Assembly: GCF_020497125.1 (NCBI RefSeq)
Contig: NC_059072.1
Location: 55,338,697-55,402,696, forward strand
Source of the DNA: Mauremys mutica
Taxonomy: Eukaryota; Chordata; Testudines; Geoemydidae
Direction of reading: 5' to 3'
DNA: 64,000 bases
Shown: positions 21,422-32,391 of the stretch, in pieces
How the letters are laid out: each line of letters starts with the position of its first letter
How positions within the stretch are numbered: position 1 is the first letter of the stretch
Program-made: the position numbers and the translations under genes
Notes under the pieces: model-generated
What the model was told of the DNA's origin: nothing
Seen by the model: the letters and a program-made list of their open reading frames with translations, nothing else
The model's database searches: none

Positions 21422-22405
21422 GCACAAGCACAGGGCACATGTTTGCCATGGTGATAAAACATTTCTGAAACATTTCCCATTTGATTCTATCTTCAGCTTT
21501 TCTATAGCGCTCACCACCATAGTATACAAACAGGTATTGGGTGTGAATTAATTTTCATGCATAGGACCTATGAAAATGATCTTTAAGTAAGTGACTTTAC
21601 TTCTAAAAAATTAGGTGTAATAACAGCGGCACTGTTCAGTTGGTGTGGGACTGATGGGAAACACACTTCTCATGGCTGCTAGTCTGGATGTAGTCAGCCT
21701 TAGACCTCATGTACACCTGAATTATTCATTCATTAAACTATTTCTTATTAGAACAGCTTCATGCTTTCGAGCTTGTTCAGCCAAAGACTGCAAGTGCAGA
21801 CACCATACCAGTACTAGAAATTACACTGAATGTTGACTGTTTGAAGGTAGATGCTGCATTGAGAGTAGCTGTTCTCCAATGGGACATTACATTGAAGTTC
21901 ATTCTGTCACACAGGTGGGAGTTAGAGAGGCCATGTGGAGCTGGTTAAGAAACGCTAGCCAAATAATTTTATTTGCTCTATTTCACAGTCTTTTCCAAAT
22001 AAATCATTCAGCAAACGTATGGTTTAATTAAAAGTCCATGTCACTTTTGGAAAAGAGTAGTGGTAACTCCAATGACTGATCTAATGTCCCTTGTATCAGT
22101 CAACTAAATTACAAATGCCCATGACTACATATTAGTTATTGCCCTGCTGTATTGCCTATATAGTCACTGCACTACCAGTGTCTAGCCCATCATTGTAAGG
22201 CACTTTAGAATATCATGAGTATGAACTGTGTTCTGTGAAAAAAACCAAATCATATTCTGTTCCAGAACATCATGTGGAATGTGGAGTAGAGGTTAGTCAA
22301 TACTATTCAACCCAAATGAACTACACTGGCATTGTCACTGGGGCTTCTGGACACTACTTGTCATATAAATACATGATAAAGAACAATAACAATAATACAG
22401 AATAG
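21422..22405. other. Non-coding stretch, nothing recognised
   Basis: Ordinary AT-rich sequence, no gene seen, no named repeat. Confidence 0.55.
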
Positions 22406-22940
22406 TGTAACCTTTCTGCCAGGTGGAGTCAGCAGCAACATGGGTCGGGTTTAATATTTAGGGGTTCCTTTTTAACAATAAAACATAAAACCAGCTCAAG
22501 GTCCACCCAGTAACCTGGAAAAATTACACCCCACCCCTGGGCACCTCTAGAAGGCAATACTTCCCCACTCAGAAGCACTTGTCTGCAGAAAAGAAACTTT
22601 TAATAAAAAGGGGAAAGCAACCCAGCATTAATTTGGGAAAATGCCACAAGCATTATTCCAAAGGATACGACCATGAGCAAAACACCCACACCAGAGTACA
22701 TCGGGCAGTGCCCTTGCCTGAAAGCCCAAACAACAAAAGTTCCTTCAATGTTGTCCTTTGTCAGAGTTCAGAGGTGCATTCACATGAGTTCACCTCCTCA
22801 CAAGGGTAGGGGGGAAGGCACCTTGGCTTGCTCCTCTGTCAATTGCTCTGCTATCACTTGCTCAGTTTGTTGGGCGCTCACTCCACGGTCATCTTCTCTG
22901 CTGTCACTCCAGAAGAAGAGGGATTGTCACATGGTGGGGT
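22406..22940. repeat. Possible LTR-element fragment
   Basis: The segment beginning TGTAACCTTTCTGCCAGG, through AATAAAACATAAAACCAGCT and CAAGGTCCACCCAGTAACCT, looks like interspersed LTR-type sequence I associate with turtles. The start has TG. I find no matching CA end and no target duplication, so it is truncated or misjudged. The AATAAA words at 22480 and 22602 would suit either orientation. Confidence 0.35.
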
Positions 22941-24697
22941 TTGCTGATATAACTATACCTATTTAACTATATAACTGGTATACAGGAAATGAATCCACAA
23001 AACATTGGTTTCAATAAACCAGCATTTTTTGGCAGAAAATAAGTTTTGTTGAATTTTTTTCCATCAGCTCTAGTGAGTTTGTTTGTCACTTTATACATGT
23101 CTTCTGGTTGTAAATACTGTGCTCACTCTGGCTCTCTAAGATCTAGAATGTTTCATTTACCAAAGTCCTGGAACATTCTCAAATAACTGTTAAGCAACAA
23201 GAACCACTGAGATCTAAGCTTGGAAGGTCCCCTGAAACTAGCAAAGTGTGGGGCAGTGATTGTAGAGTTCAGCCTGTCAGATTTGTCTGCCAAGGCTTGC
23301 TCCAGAAATTTGGAAGACACAGCTATGTAATTTCAGAACACATTGCACTGAAGGTCTGTTTCTGCTCCCTAGCTCCACGTTCTGGAACTGCTTTTAACCA
23401 TTGATTGACCAAATTCTTCAAGACTAAAAGGCAAGCATCAGATTTATTTCTGAGAAGGAACGTGTTTGACATCTATTGCCTTTGTATTTCCTTCTTGTTG
23501 TAGTTAACTCGGCATACGTTGGCAGCACCTAGTTCCCTGCTAGGCTCACAGATCACTATGGTTTACAGATGGCCTACAACTGAATAAATGGCAAAGGAAG
23601 AAGACAGGTTGCAAGAGGCAAAATCTGATCCATTTAATCACAGACAATGATAATGTTTCTGTTTCTGTGTAGTGGTGATGACAAACATGAAGACATAACT
23701 TGGGGTGATAGTGTCCTAAATTAGTTAACACTGCAGATAATATTTGATCATTAGTTCCTTCTGCACAGAATTGGCACCGTACTTCTATTTTCTTAAAAAC
23801 AAAGTTATGTTTGCAATGGGTTGCATTATCCAGGATCTTTGTTGTAACACTGAGTCTATGGAAACCTCATGTATCTCCACTGAACCATTTTTCATCCACT
23901 AGGTAAGTTTTGTAATAAATCTTTGTCTGCCTTTGGCTAACCTGTCAGCCTGAGGTACTCACCAGTCCCATAGCGGTGAAGTTTGCTCCCCACCACAGGG
24001 AGCAGCTGATACAGTGGCACCTGATATGTGCCACTCAATGTATGCAGATAAATTGGAGCCAACTGATCATCATGTCTTCACCACTCTTAGGTCTTACTGA
24101 ATAAGCATCCCTACTGGTTTCTTTGTCTAGAGTTTAACATATTCAAAAGTGGTCATCATTTCAATATCTATGTTTTGGAGTTGTAAAGGTAGTCTTATAT
24201 CACAGTTCTGTTGCCATGTAGGGGCTGGTTCAGCCCCTGGCATAAATTAGGAAAGCCTTAGGCCTGTTCTAGCTTATACGTGGGTTTCTATGGCCAAGCA
24301 AGGCCATTCTAGCAGCCAGGACTAGCTGATATACAGAGTGCTCCTGCCATGCCCCTTAAAGTCCCCTATGTGGTGATGATGGGGGTTGTGCAGAATCTAC
24401 ACTATGCACACGTTTCCACCACATAAGGGGAATTTCAAGCTGGCCAGATCTGGTGCTTTGCAACAGTGCAGGAGTACTGAGAATAGAACCCTAGGACCTT
24501 AACTTTGATCTAATATTCAGTGGGTAACCATTGTATTGTGCAGCGCATCACATAAAGTACTTACCAGCAGGCAGGCTGCTGTGTTCTGACCTGCTGGAAT
24601 GCCCTTATTTTTGTGGATTCTGTCCCACATACAGTACATTGCAATAATTAAGCCTGAAGGTCACAGATGCCTGGATTATTGTGACTGAGTGAGGAGT
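22941..24697. other. Non-coding stretch with a weak foldback
   Basis: No gene. Near 24360-24430 the words CCCCTATGTGGTGATG and CCACCACATAAGGGG are nearly complementary, so an old foldback element of about 80 bases may lie there. The rest is unrecognised. Confidence 0.45.
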
Positions 24698-24862
24698 TGA
24701 ACTTAAGAATGGCCATACTGTGTCAGACCAATGGTTCATCTAGCCCAGAATCCAGTCTTCTGACAGTGGCCGGTGCTAGATGCTTCAAGAAGAATGGCCA
24801 GAACAGGGCTATCTATTGAATGATCCATCCTGTTGTCCAGTCCCAGCTTCTGGCAAAAGTTG
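24698..24862. repeat. Interspersed sauropsid repeat fragment
   Basis: AAGAATGGCCATACTGTGTC, AGACCAATGGTTCATCTAGC, TTCTGACAGTGGCCGG and TCCAGTCCCAGCTTCTGGC form a well-known repeated sequence of turtle genomes. I believe it is LINE-associated but am not certain of the class. No coding content. Confidence 0.5.
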
Positions 24863-26584
24863 CCTGGCCAGCAAAAGGTGGTAAAAAGGATTTTATACTG
24901 CTGTTGCTTTGGGGGTGTCCTGTACCAAGGAGGAGTCCATGATTGTGACTGCACTAGGGTTTTTGTTTTTGTTTTTTTGTCAAAAATGTCCCACTCTTGC
25001 TGGCAATGGTTCTACTCCACCCCTGGCAGCACCTGTAGGAATGGTTGTGCAGCTCAGGCTCCTGTTTTCAGCAATGTTGTTTAACCCAGAGCAGGTCCAA
25101 AAGACCTGGTTTTTAAAATGCTGGCAGCAGTCAGAGGCCTTCTTATACTAATACTCCACTGTTGATACCAGTGGTGCAGCTACCCTGTTGATAGCAACAG
25201 AGGAGAAATTTTGCCAGAATACTCTTGTGTAGCTACATCATACTTGGGTAGATCTGGAAGGCAGAAAAAAATGTGGCAGAAGGTACCTCAAGAAGAAAAG
25301 AGAGGCAATAAAAGATGACCGGAATCATCCTGTTCCTCCCCTCCCATCTATCCTGGTCACTGCCCTTCTATCGCCCCCCATCCCCTCCAAGCTTTCACTA
25401 TCTTTTTTTCCATCTGCTCTAATATGGCATAATTTTACTTTGTGAAATAATATGGCTGAATGCAGAAGCACCTCTGGGGAGGCAGCACAACCCTTTTTCT
25501 CTCTGAATCACAAAGCACCAGGGAAGTTCTGCAAAATGATGTGCAGAAGGGAAAGAACTCAATATTCTAGCTCCTTTTGCGAGCACCTTTGGCTGATTGT
25601 CACCCTCATTGTTATCAGCTCTGTGATTTTATTCAATACCTTAATCTCTCCTTTTCTGTTCTGCACTCTTTTCCTTTCTGAAAGGATTTATTGTCAGTCG
25701 AACCTTCATTCTAGATATATTTGAAGAATTAAATTATTGTAGATGTCAGTGGTTAGGAGCTCTTCTTTAAATATTATATGAATTCAACAGTGGTTAGAAA
25801 ATAGATAAAGAGATTCCAAAACTCATTAACATTTTACATAAGTAGCATCTTAGCCCATCTGAATTGCTTTTCTTTTATCACAGTTACTTCAATTACCCTC
25901 CAACCACAGGGACACTGAACACTGAACAGACTGCTAGGTCTGCTTTGGGGGAGAGAACAGACTAGTCGGAGGCCCCCTGGCTTTGAGAGGGATTTGGGGA
26001 CTTATGCTTAGGGTTATGCCTCCCCACAAAAGCACCTCAGCTCACTGCATCCCGTGACAGAAGCCACACAGTTTCTCTCCAGAGTCCAACATGTGGTGTC
26101 CCTTCAGGCCAGTCTGTTCACAAATATTCCCTTTCCCATCATACTACTGATCAGGACAGCTTGCCAACATCACTCTCTCTGTTGCACTCAGATTGCTTTG
26201 GGCTAGAACTAATTCAGAATCAACTTTCACCTCTTCTCTCAAATAGGAGGATTTAGCAGATTATTTAATCAGAACAGAACTACTTCATCTAAAAGTGACC
26301 TGATTTTAGGGAAATTTTCACTCATTATTTGGGGGAAACCTTATGACTTTAATTGAAGGTATGAGATAAACTAACTAATGTACAGTCTTACTAATAAATG
26401 AGGAGCAGCAGATCACCAGTCAGCATTCTCACCTAAATACATTGCAAATACATTGATATGATTTATCTTAAAAAGGTGAGTGGCTGGCTCAGAGGTCTAA
26501 CAGTAATGCAATGTGAAACCATGTGCAGGGAATCTGATATCAGGTTTAGGGCGAGGGCCCTGATCCACGAAGTAACTTAGGTGT
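24863..26584. other. Non-coding stretch, nothing recognised
   Basis: No supported gene. A T-rich run lies near 24960. Frames of 80-90 codons at 24833-25151 and 25452-25724 lack any known domain. Confidence 0.5.
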
Positions 26585-26770
26585 TGTATGAAGTTGAATG
26601 TATTTTAAATTGAACAATAATAATAATAAACCCCGTGGACTGCTATGCCTACGTGGCTGAGTTGCTTCCAGCCTTGCTCCCTGCATTCCCTGATTTTCTG
26701 GTATCCCATCAATAACAATCCCTCCAGGGAACATGGGCCCTCTGACTCCAGTTCCATTGATCATGATACA
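26585..26770 (-). repeat. 3' LTR of the gypsy element
   Basis: 186 bp bounded by TGTATGAAG on the left and ATGATACA on the right, which are short inverted ends (TGTAT/ATACA). It aligns with 29118-29306 through the shared block GTGGCTGAGTTGCTTCCAGC, the word CTCCCTGCATTCC and the end GATCATGATACA. In the minus sense the purine tract AGATAGGGAAGA immediately precedes it, which would be the second-strand primer site. The frame at 26546-26764 is LTR sequence and not a gene. Confidence 0.8.
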
Positions 26771-27346
26771 TCTTCCCTATCTTATAAACATTTAAATATA
26801 AATATTTAAAACTAAAAATTGGTTACCAGATCCCCACCCAGTGTCCCACTGCCCCAGAGGTTGCTAGAACATATAGTTGAGTATTGTCTTTGCCACAGAC
26901 TCAGCTGGGTACATAGTTTGTGAGATAGTTTGGGCTCCTTACCAATGATCACACCCAGACAGACTATCTCTGTTTCTGTCACTTACCTCTGAGTCTAGCA
27001 AATTATTTCTGTGGCATCTTCTCCCTCCCTGTGGATGGCCTCTGGATGGTTCTCAGTCTCTCTATCCTGTGATGGTCTCTGTATCTCTGGGTATTGTGTC
27101 TGCTGGTTTATAAATGTCTCCTGTTCCTTCAGATCACTAGTCCCTCTTGCGTAGTCTCCTCGTATGACCTGGGTACCAGTGCACCCATCATGACTCCTTT
27201 AATCCACTCCTTCTGGGGTCACTGTAATGGCTGGATCCACACAAGAGTGCCAGTCTCCAGGGCTGGTAGGTCCTTGCCTGACCTGTGATACTCTAGTGCC
27301 TGTTTTCTCTGATTGGTGGCCATATCCTCCTGGCAGCACCTCCATC

Positions 27347-27770
27347 CTACCGGCTGCAACAAGTCTTCCCTTGTTGGCAGCAGGGTTTTGGTCCTTGACC
27401 CATCATTGCCTGCACTGAACTGTTGTGGCTTCCCTGGGATGGGGTATTCCTCCTATGTGCCAAAAATGCTAACCAGGGGTCTGAACCAGAAGAAACAGCC
27501 TTGTATAACAGAATCCTAGCTGTTTTCACATTATTCCACCTTGATCTGTGGGTATGTTGGGGAGGAGGTGTGATGAGCTGGTCTATGGATTCTGCAACTG
27601 CAGCCAGGTGTGGACAGAACTTGGACAGAAAATGTATCATTCCTATGAAGCATTTTACCCCTTTCACATCCACTGGAGCTGGTATGTCTGATTGCCTTGA
27701 TCTTATTGGGAGCTACTTTCAGTCCTCTGCTGTGAGCAGATGTCCAGTGTATGTCTAGAGCATTGTATAT
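27347..27770 (-). pseudogene. gypsy pol remnant: RT thumb joined to integrase end
   Basis: On the minus strand, GHLLTAEGLKVAPNKIKAI (with one frame change) leads into VDVKGVKCFIGMIHFLSKFC then PHLAAVAESIDQL. This is the region after the RT active site and the thumb of Ty3/gypsy RTs. After about 30 unrelated codons come DPWLAFLAHRRNTPSQG and SSVQAMMGQGPK, which are words from the end of the integrase catalytic domain. RNase H and the integrase core with its D-D-E residues are absent, so the two pieces were fused by a deletion near 27500-27540. The 108-codon frame at 27347-27673 covers most of it. It cannot encode an enzyme. Confidence 0.8.
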
Positions 27771-27879
27771 TAATGATGAGGTAGACAGTATATAAATTCA
27801 AAGTGATGGAATGGATAAGACTATCTTTTTGGGCCAAAATCACTTTGGGGAAGACGCTACCTTAGGTTCCCCTAAAATA

Positions 27880-28055
27880 ATGCTTAGGTATGCTACAGGC
27901 CCCCAGGCCAAAGCCAAAGCCCCACTGCCCCAGGCACGGGGCCTGTCACCTTAGCCCCACTGCCCCGTACTCAAGCTCTCGGGCTTGGGCTTTGGCCCTG
28001 AGCCTCAGCAAGTCTAAGCCAGCCCTGGCAACCCACAGTTTGAGAACCGCTGAAC
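27880..28055 (-). mobile_element. Partial hAT-type element end inside the gypsy element
   Basis: The minus strand begins CAGCGGTTCTCAAACTGTGG, then GTTGCCAGGGCTGGCTTAGA. CAG(C/T)GGTTCTCAAACTGTGGG is a classic hAT terminal sequence. The plus-strand text before it is GC-rich (AAAGCCAAAGCCCC, GGGCTTGGGCTTTGGC). I see no matching second terminus, so the copy is truncated. It splits gag from pol in the gypsy remnant and is younger than it. Confidence 0.55.
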
Positions 28056-28061
28056 TAGTGT

Positions 28062-28235
28062 AAATGGTGGATTCTCTGTAAGTTGAAATCTTTAAATCAT
28101 GATTTGAGGACTTCAGTGACTCAGCCAGAGGTTATGGGGCTATTGCAGGAGTGGGTGGGTGAGGTTCTGTGGCCTGCGATGTGCAGGAGGTCAGACTAGA
28201 TGATCATTATCCCTTCTGGCTTTCCTGTCCCGACA
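28062..28235 (+). mobile_element. CR1-type LINE 3' fragment inside the gypsy element
   Basis: GGTGGATTCTCTGTAAGTTG, AATCATGATTTGAGGACTTC, GTTCTGTGGCCTGCGATGTG and CAGGAGGTCAGACTAGATGA then TGATCATTATCCCTTCTGGC is a CR1-family 3' region, in plus orientation. It lies between the gypsy gag and pol remnants, which run the other way. The terminal short repeat is missing, so the copy is truncated at both ends. Confidence 0.7.
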
Positions 28236-28269
28236 GCCTGAACCTGATATGCTCTCAGATTCAAGGAGT

Positions 28270-29030
28270 CAGTCATGATGTCATCACCGCTGTCTGGTGA
28301 GCCCTCCCACACTTACATAAATCTGACTGAATCTTTCTGGGACCTTCCTCTTGCACACACAGTTCAAATGGTTCATCTTGCCACATTCCTGCAATGGTGT
28401 CCTGGTGCAAGACATTTCTCATGCTGTCTCCCACAGTAAATGTATCTCACCGGGGCGGGGCGGGGGGGACCTTGGCCACCTGTTCTCCTTTGCTGTTGGC
28501 TGCATGTACTTCTGTGGTGGGAGGGTGTTGTGGCTCCTACGACTTTCATCTTTTCTCTTGAAGCTTCTGCTGCACACCACCGTGTCTTCATATATGTGGA
28601 ATGTGAGATCACCTTCCTGGAACAGCTGTTCCTGTAGGTGGTGATCCCAAGTGCCACATACTATCCTGTCTCAAATCTGGGAGTCTGTCAAGTTCCCAAA
28701 ACTGCATGTAGCAGCCAATCTGTGTAAGGCTGTAATATAGGGGTCTAGCCCCATTCCTTTGGCTTGCTCTCTAGTGAAAAAAGTGTGTTGCTCCACTTGT
28801 TTGTTCTGTTTTGGGGATCAATACTTCTCCAGGTGTTGTAGGACTGCCGTGAGGCTTGAGAAAGTGGTGAGTTTCATAGTGGTGCACACTTCTCTACCTT
28901 GCTCCCCAATATGGTAAAGTAACAGTTTCCCCTTTCTGCTGTGTTATCCTCAGGTATGGCCAGCTCTGTGTACAGCTCAAACTTCTCCTTCCACTGGGCT
29001 AGGTTTGTCTCTGCAAAATCCAGGGCTCTG
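28270..29030 (-). pseudogene. gypsy gag remnant
   Basis: Minus-strand frames give, in order: RALDFAETNLAQWKEKFELY then TELA (start of a capsid-like domain), AKGMGLDPYITALHRLAATC then SFGNLTDS, DRIVCGTWDHHLQEQLFQEG then DLTF, and a decayed zinc knuckle YCGRQHEKCLAPGHHC. This is the layout of a vertebrate Ty3/gypsy Gag: a capsid domain, an R-D-R-I/L-V-x-G word and a CX2C-type knuckle. There are stop codons (for example after SQI) and frame changes, so it is not expressed as a whole protein. It lies next to the 5' LTR on the minus strand, as expected for gag. Confidence 0.8.
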
Positions 29031-29117
29031 GGGGGGGGGCTTCATAAGCTCACACTACCTGCAGCTACACTGCCGAGAACTCTCAACTCACGTGCTGCTA
29101 CCGTGTTTCATTTACAA

Positions 29118-29306
29118 AGTATGAAGCTGATAGTAGCTTATATTGAACAAGCGAAACTTTATTAAACCCTCTGGACTGATCTAACCATGTGGCTGAGTTG
29201 CTTCCAGCCCAACTCCCTGCATTCCATGTTCCTCTGGTGTTGCATCAATAACAGTCCTTCTAGGGAACATTGACCCTCTTACTCCAGTTCCACTGATCAT
29301 GATACA
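29118..29306 (-). repeat. 5' LTR of the gypsy element
   Basis: 189 bp, paired with 26585-26770. In minus sense it opens TGTATCATGATCAGTGG and ends near TTCATACT. A polyadenylation word AATAAA lies at 29158-29163 on the minus strand. In the other copy this has become a TTA run. The 5 bases outside each LTR (GGTGT, GAACT) do not match, so the target duplication has decayed. Confidence 0.8.
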
Positions 29307-29453
29307 GAACTGGTCAGAAAATGGACTTCCTGTTGCACAATGGAAATTCAAAAATATTTCAAGTTTGAAACTTCAAAATATTTTGTTTTGGAAACATTTT
29401 GGTTCATTTCAATAATGCTGATATGATGTAATACAGCACTAGATCCATATTAA

Positions 29454-29458
<5 letters not shown>

Positions 29459-29485
<27 letters not shown>
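29459..29485. repeat. (AC)n microsatellite next to a hAT element
   Basis: About 13 AC units between ATATAT and the left terminus of the hAT element at 29486. The words ATATATAC stand at 29454-29461 and again right after the element at 29792-29799, so the tract may have expanded out of the target duplication itself. Confidence 0.8.
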
Positions 29486-29791
29486 CAGGGGTAGGCAACC
29501 TATGGCACACGTGCCAAAGGCGGCACACAAACTAATTTTCAGTGGCACTCACACTGCCCGGGTCCTGGCCACCGGTCTGGGGGGCTCTGCATTTTAATTT
29601 AATTTTAAATGAAGCTTCTTAAACATTTTAAAAACCTTATTTACTTTACATACAACAATAGTTTAGTTATATATTCTAGACTTATAGAGACTTTCTAAAA
29701 TGTTAAAATGTATTACTGGCATGTAAAACCTTAAATTAGAGTGAATAAATAAAGACTCGGTGCACCACTTCTGAAATGTTGCCGACCCCTG
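29486..29791. mobile_element. hAT-type MITE, CAGGGGTAGGCAAC family, copy 1
   Basis: The left end is CAGGGGTAGGCAACCTATGG. The right end on the other strand is CAGGGGTCGGCAACATTTC. The family signature is a TTTTAATTTAATTTTAAATG then AAGCTTCTTAAAC core and a GAATAAATAAAGACTC word near the right end. 306 bp, no coding capacity. The 8-bp flanks are ATATATAC on the right (29792-29799) and the same word 24 bases before the left terminus, with the AC tract between. It shares its full length with the copy at 45539-45848, and such copies are very numerous in turtle genomes. Confidence 0.9.
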
Positions 29792-30825
29792 ATATATACA
29801 CATATAATTACACTATTATTATATAATATAAAAGTCTAAATGAAATATTTTGATATTATCGAAAGGAAACAAGAATGCTGAAATGAATTGTTTTGAAAAT
29901 TTCCTATTGAAAATTTCTTCAAAATTGACACGTTCTCATAAAACATTTTGATGTAGATGAAAAAAGCATTTTCTGACAGCAAACTGTGTCAAAAATATTT
30001 CAACCAATTTTACTAAATGGACACACTGTATGTTCCTCGAATTTTTCCCTCAGAGGCAGATTAATGAGAAATAAATCTATGAACCACTTGCACTAGTGCT
30101 TGCCAGGCAACTTCTAATCATTTGTCTGCTCCATCTGGCAACAACTTAAAAGACTAATTACCAGTGATCCTAACGAATATACAGTAAGATTCTTAAATCA
30201 TCTTTTAAAATGAGGCCAGCACAGTAGCACCTAGTCCAGCATAACCCAATACAAAGAAAAATGTCAGAGTCAGAATAAGTTGCCTGAAAAATAAGCAGAT
30301 GGCATTAAAAGCTTCCACCTGTAAAAAAATATCTACAAGAAAAAAAAAAGCCCAGTAAACTAGTGAATTATTTAAAGCTTGGCATCAAAAGTCCATAATT
30401 TAGTAGAAAATAGCAGCTGTGTTTACTTTGCTTTTTACCTCTACCTTCCAAAACAGTAAGAACATACGAAATTTTAGAAGAGGAAAAGGATTTTCAGCTC
30501 AATATGTCTTTCTTTTTTCAATATTATTATTAATAATGATACATTTATTTTTCTAGAAGAAACATCTATGTGCTGCACACACACAAAAAGGCATTAAACC
30601 CAGAACATTTCCAAATGACAACATGGCCCAATAATCAAAATGATATAGAAAATCTAATGATACACTGTCTACCAGCAATAAATAGCAAACCCAGTAAACA
30701 CAAGCATAAAAGGAAACAAAAAGGTCTTCAATCAAAGTAATGGTTCTCTTGCTGCTCAGTACATGAAATCACCTTTTCCTTCTCAAAACAATGTATTTCC
30801 TAATCCCATTTATCCCTACTGCCAT

Positions 30826-30890
30826 GGGGCCAGATTCTGATTTCAGTTACACTGGTTTAAATCCAGAGTAACTCCAGTGAGACAATTCTT
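30826..30890 (+). repeat. Foldback-family fragment
   Basis: GGGGCCAGATTCTGATTTCA, then GTTACACTGGTTTAAATCCA and GAGTAACTCCAGTGAGAC form one arm of a palindromic repeat. The sequence at 62783-62850 is a second copy of the same type. Confidence 0.55.
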
Positions 30891-31689
30891 TTCAAATGGG
30901 ACAATTTCCTAGAAACTTTTGACCAAGGAATCTAAGCCAACACATTACATTGACATAATCTCCAAGTTCCACAGCATGAACTCTGTACAGCTGAAGGATC
31001 GCCACATGAGACTGATGCAGTTGAGCTGAACAAATGCCCAGGTCTGCCAGGCCATTGTATTAAGGTTTCAGGTGCTCTCTTTCTTCACATAAAATATTAA
31101 ACAAATGTTTCTTTTCCCACTTTGTTTTGTTTTAAATTTTGTTTAAATATATCAAGAAGTGGGAGGGCAGGGAAGGTCATTGAAAATACAGCTCAAGAAA
31201 AACTAATGAGGGAATCCAACCCTTCCCCAGTAATTCCCTGTCATTCTTGGAGCCATTCAGTCATCTTCAAAACTAGCCACCTGATTTGAGTCTCCTCCAA
31301 AAATCTGTCCCCTGCTCTTCTATTACCAAAACCCTTTTCCATGCATGGCAATTTCCCCCCTAGACTATAGCAACCTTCTCCTCTCTGGCCCCATTGTATG
31401 AGGCTGTGTTCAAACAGGCAGGAAGATATGTCCTCTGCCCCCATAAGCTTACAATTTTGTAAGACAAGTGATATGCACAAAACGATAGAGAGGGTTGAAA
31501 TCAAATGTATACACACACACACACTTTTAAAAAAACGAATATAAAACATCTTAGCTATGCTCAGCTGCCGCTCAGCCTATCCTTTCTTGGAGGTATCACA
31601 GAAGAAGTAGAGGCAGGGTAAAAGAAGATGGTTGCAGGAGAAGCAGACATATGAGCAATCATTGCCAATCAGTCCAAATGACTTGGACC

Positions 31690-31782
31690 CCAGTTCGGCA
31701 GTGCTTATTCATGTGAGTACTCTCATTGCCTTCAGGAGGCTACATGATGTGAGCGAGGGCTACAGAATCTGGCCCTTGGACA
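31690..31782. repeat. Foldback-family repeat
   Basis: CCCAGTTCGGCAGTGCTTAT then TCATGTGAGTACTCTCATTG and the complement-like right arm GCTACATGATGTGAGCGAGG to CTACAGAATCTGGCCC. The centre is CTCATTGCCTTCAGGAGG. Confidence 0.6.
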
Positions 31783-32194
31783 GTTATGGTTTCTGCCCTT
31801 ACAGGTGAACAAGCAGATCCTTCAATAACCCAAAGAGCCAAAGATCTGAGTCAAGTGCTATAAAGTCAATCCTCTAGGAAGCGTAGAGGTGCCACACTTC
31901 CTGTACACTCTTCAACCACACAGCAGTAGGAAGTTTTGTTACCTTATTGCTATGCATAGTTTCTGTTCTTAATAAAGACTTTATCTTGAACTGTGCTGCT
32001 TGTCAATAAAATAGTAAAGTCCATCTTCATTCTGGATTTTCCATTTTCTGAGCCAGCTCTGTCTTCCACTATATCTTTGTAAAATTTCATCAGTGTTTTT
32101 CAGAAAATGAACCTGCCATTGATAGTTTAGCTGCTGGAATAATATTAATTTTTCCAAGTGTCATTTTTTAGTTGCATGTCTGCATGTAGAACCT

Positions 32195-32275
32195 GATCTT
32201 GCATCTATTGAAGTCAGTAGTAAAACTCCCTTTGAATGTAATGGTACAGGGATCAGGGCCTTCAAGGTGAAAAGT
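32195..32275. repeat. Foldback-family repeat
   Basis: CCTGATCTTGCATCTATTGA, then AGTCAGTAGTAAAACTCCC, TTTGAATGTAATGGTACAGG and GATCAGGGCC. The outer words CCTGATC and GATCAGGG are complementary. Confidence 0.55.
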
Positions 32276-32391
32276 AAAATTGACAATGGACACATTTTTA
32301 CGCATACTTTGTTTCTGGCTTAATCTTTGGATTCTGCTGGTCCTGCTTACGTGGAATGAACAAACTCTCTTACATTTGGAATTCATTTCTA

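Larger units (their letters stand above)
26585..29306 (-). mobile_element. Ty3/gypsy-type retrotransposon with both LTRs, internally deleted
   Basis: Two related LTRs in the same orientation flank 2.35 kb of internal sequence. Reading the minus strand: 5' LTR (29118-29306), gag remnants (about 28270-29030), a gap with younger insertions (27880-28235), a fragment of the reverse transcriptase thumb joined to the end of integrase (27347-27770), a diverged C-terminal tail, a purine-rich tract directly before the 3' LTR (complement of 26771-26782), and the 3' LTR (26585-26770). A complete gypsy element is about 5 kb, so protease, most of RT, RNase H and the integrase core are gone. The LTRs differ at many sites, so the insertion is old. 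I find no clear target duplication. Confidence 0.8.
29800..32391. other. Non-coding stretch with foldback fragments
   Basis: No gene. Repeats listed separately lie at 30826-30890, 31690-31782 and 32195-32275. At 31380-31475 there is a copy of the dispersed CCTCTGCCCCCATAAGCTTA motif followed by CAATTTTGTAAGAC. Around 29810-30010, TTTGAAA/TTTCAAA words recur and form an AT-rich self-complementary patch. Confidence 0.5.

Noticed and set aside
20723..21480. Several frames of 83-146 codons, Gly/Trp-rich on the minus strand
   Set aside because: They read through a C-rich minisatellite inside a hAT element bounded by a perfect 8-bp duplication.
22406..22940. Full LTR with target duplication
   Set aside because: TG start is present, but I found no CA end and no repeat of the flanking AATAG downstream. 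Kept only as a possible fragment.
26546..26764. 72-codon minus-strand frame as a small gene
   Set aside because: It coincides with the 3' LTR of the gypsy element, and the paired LTR does not keep the frame.
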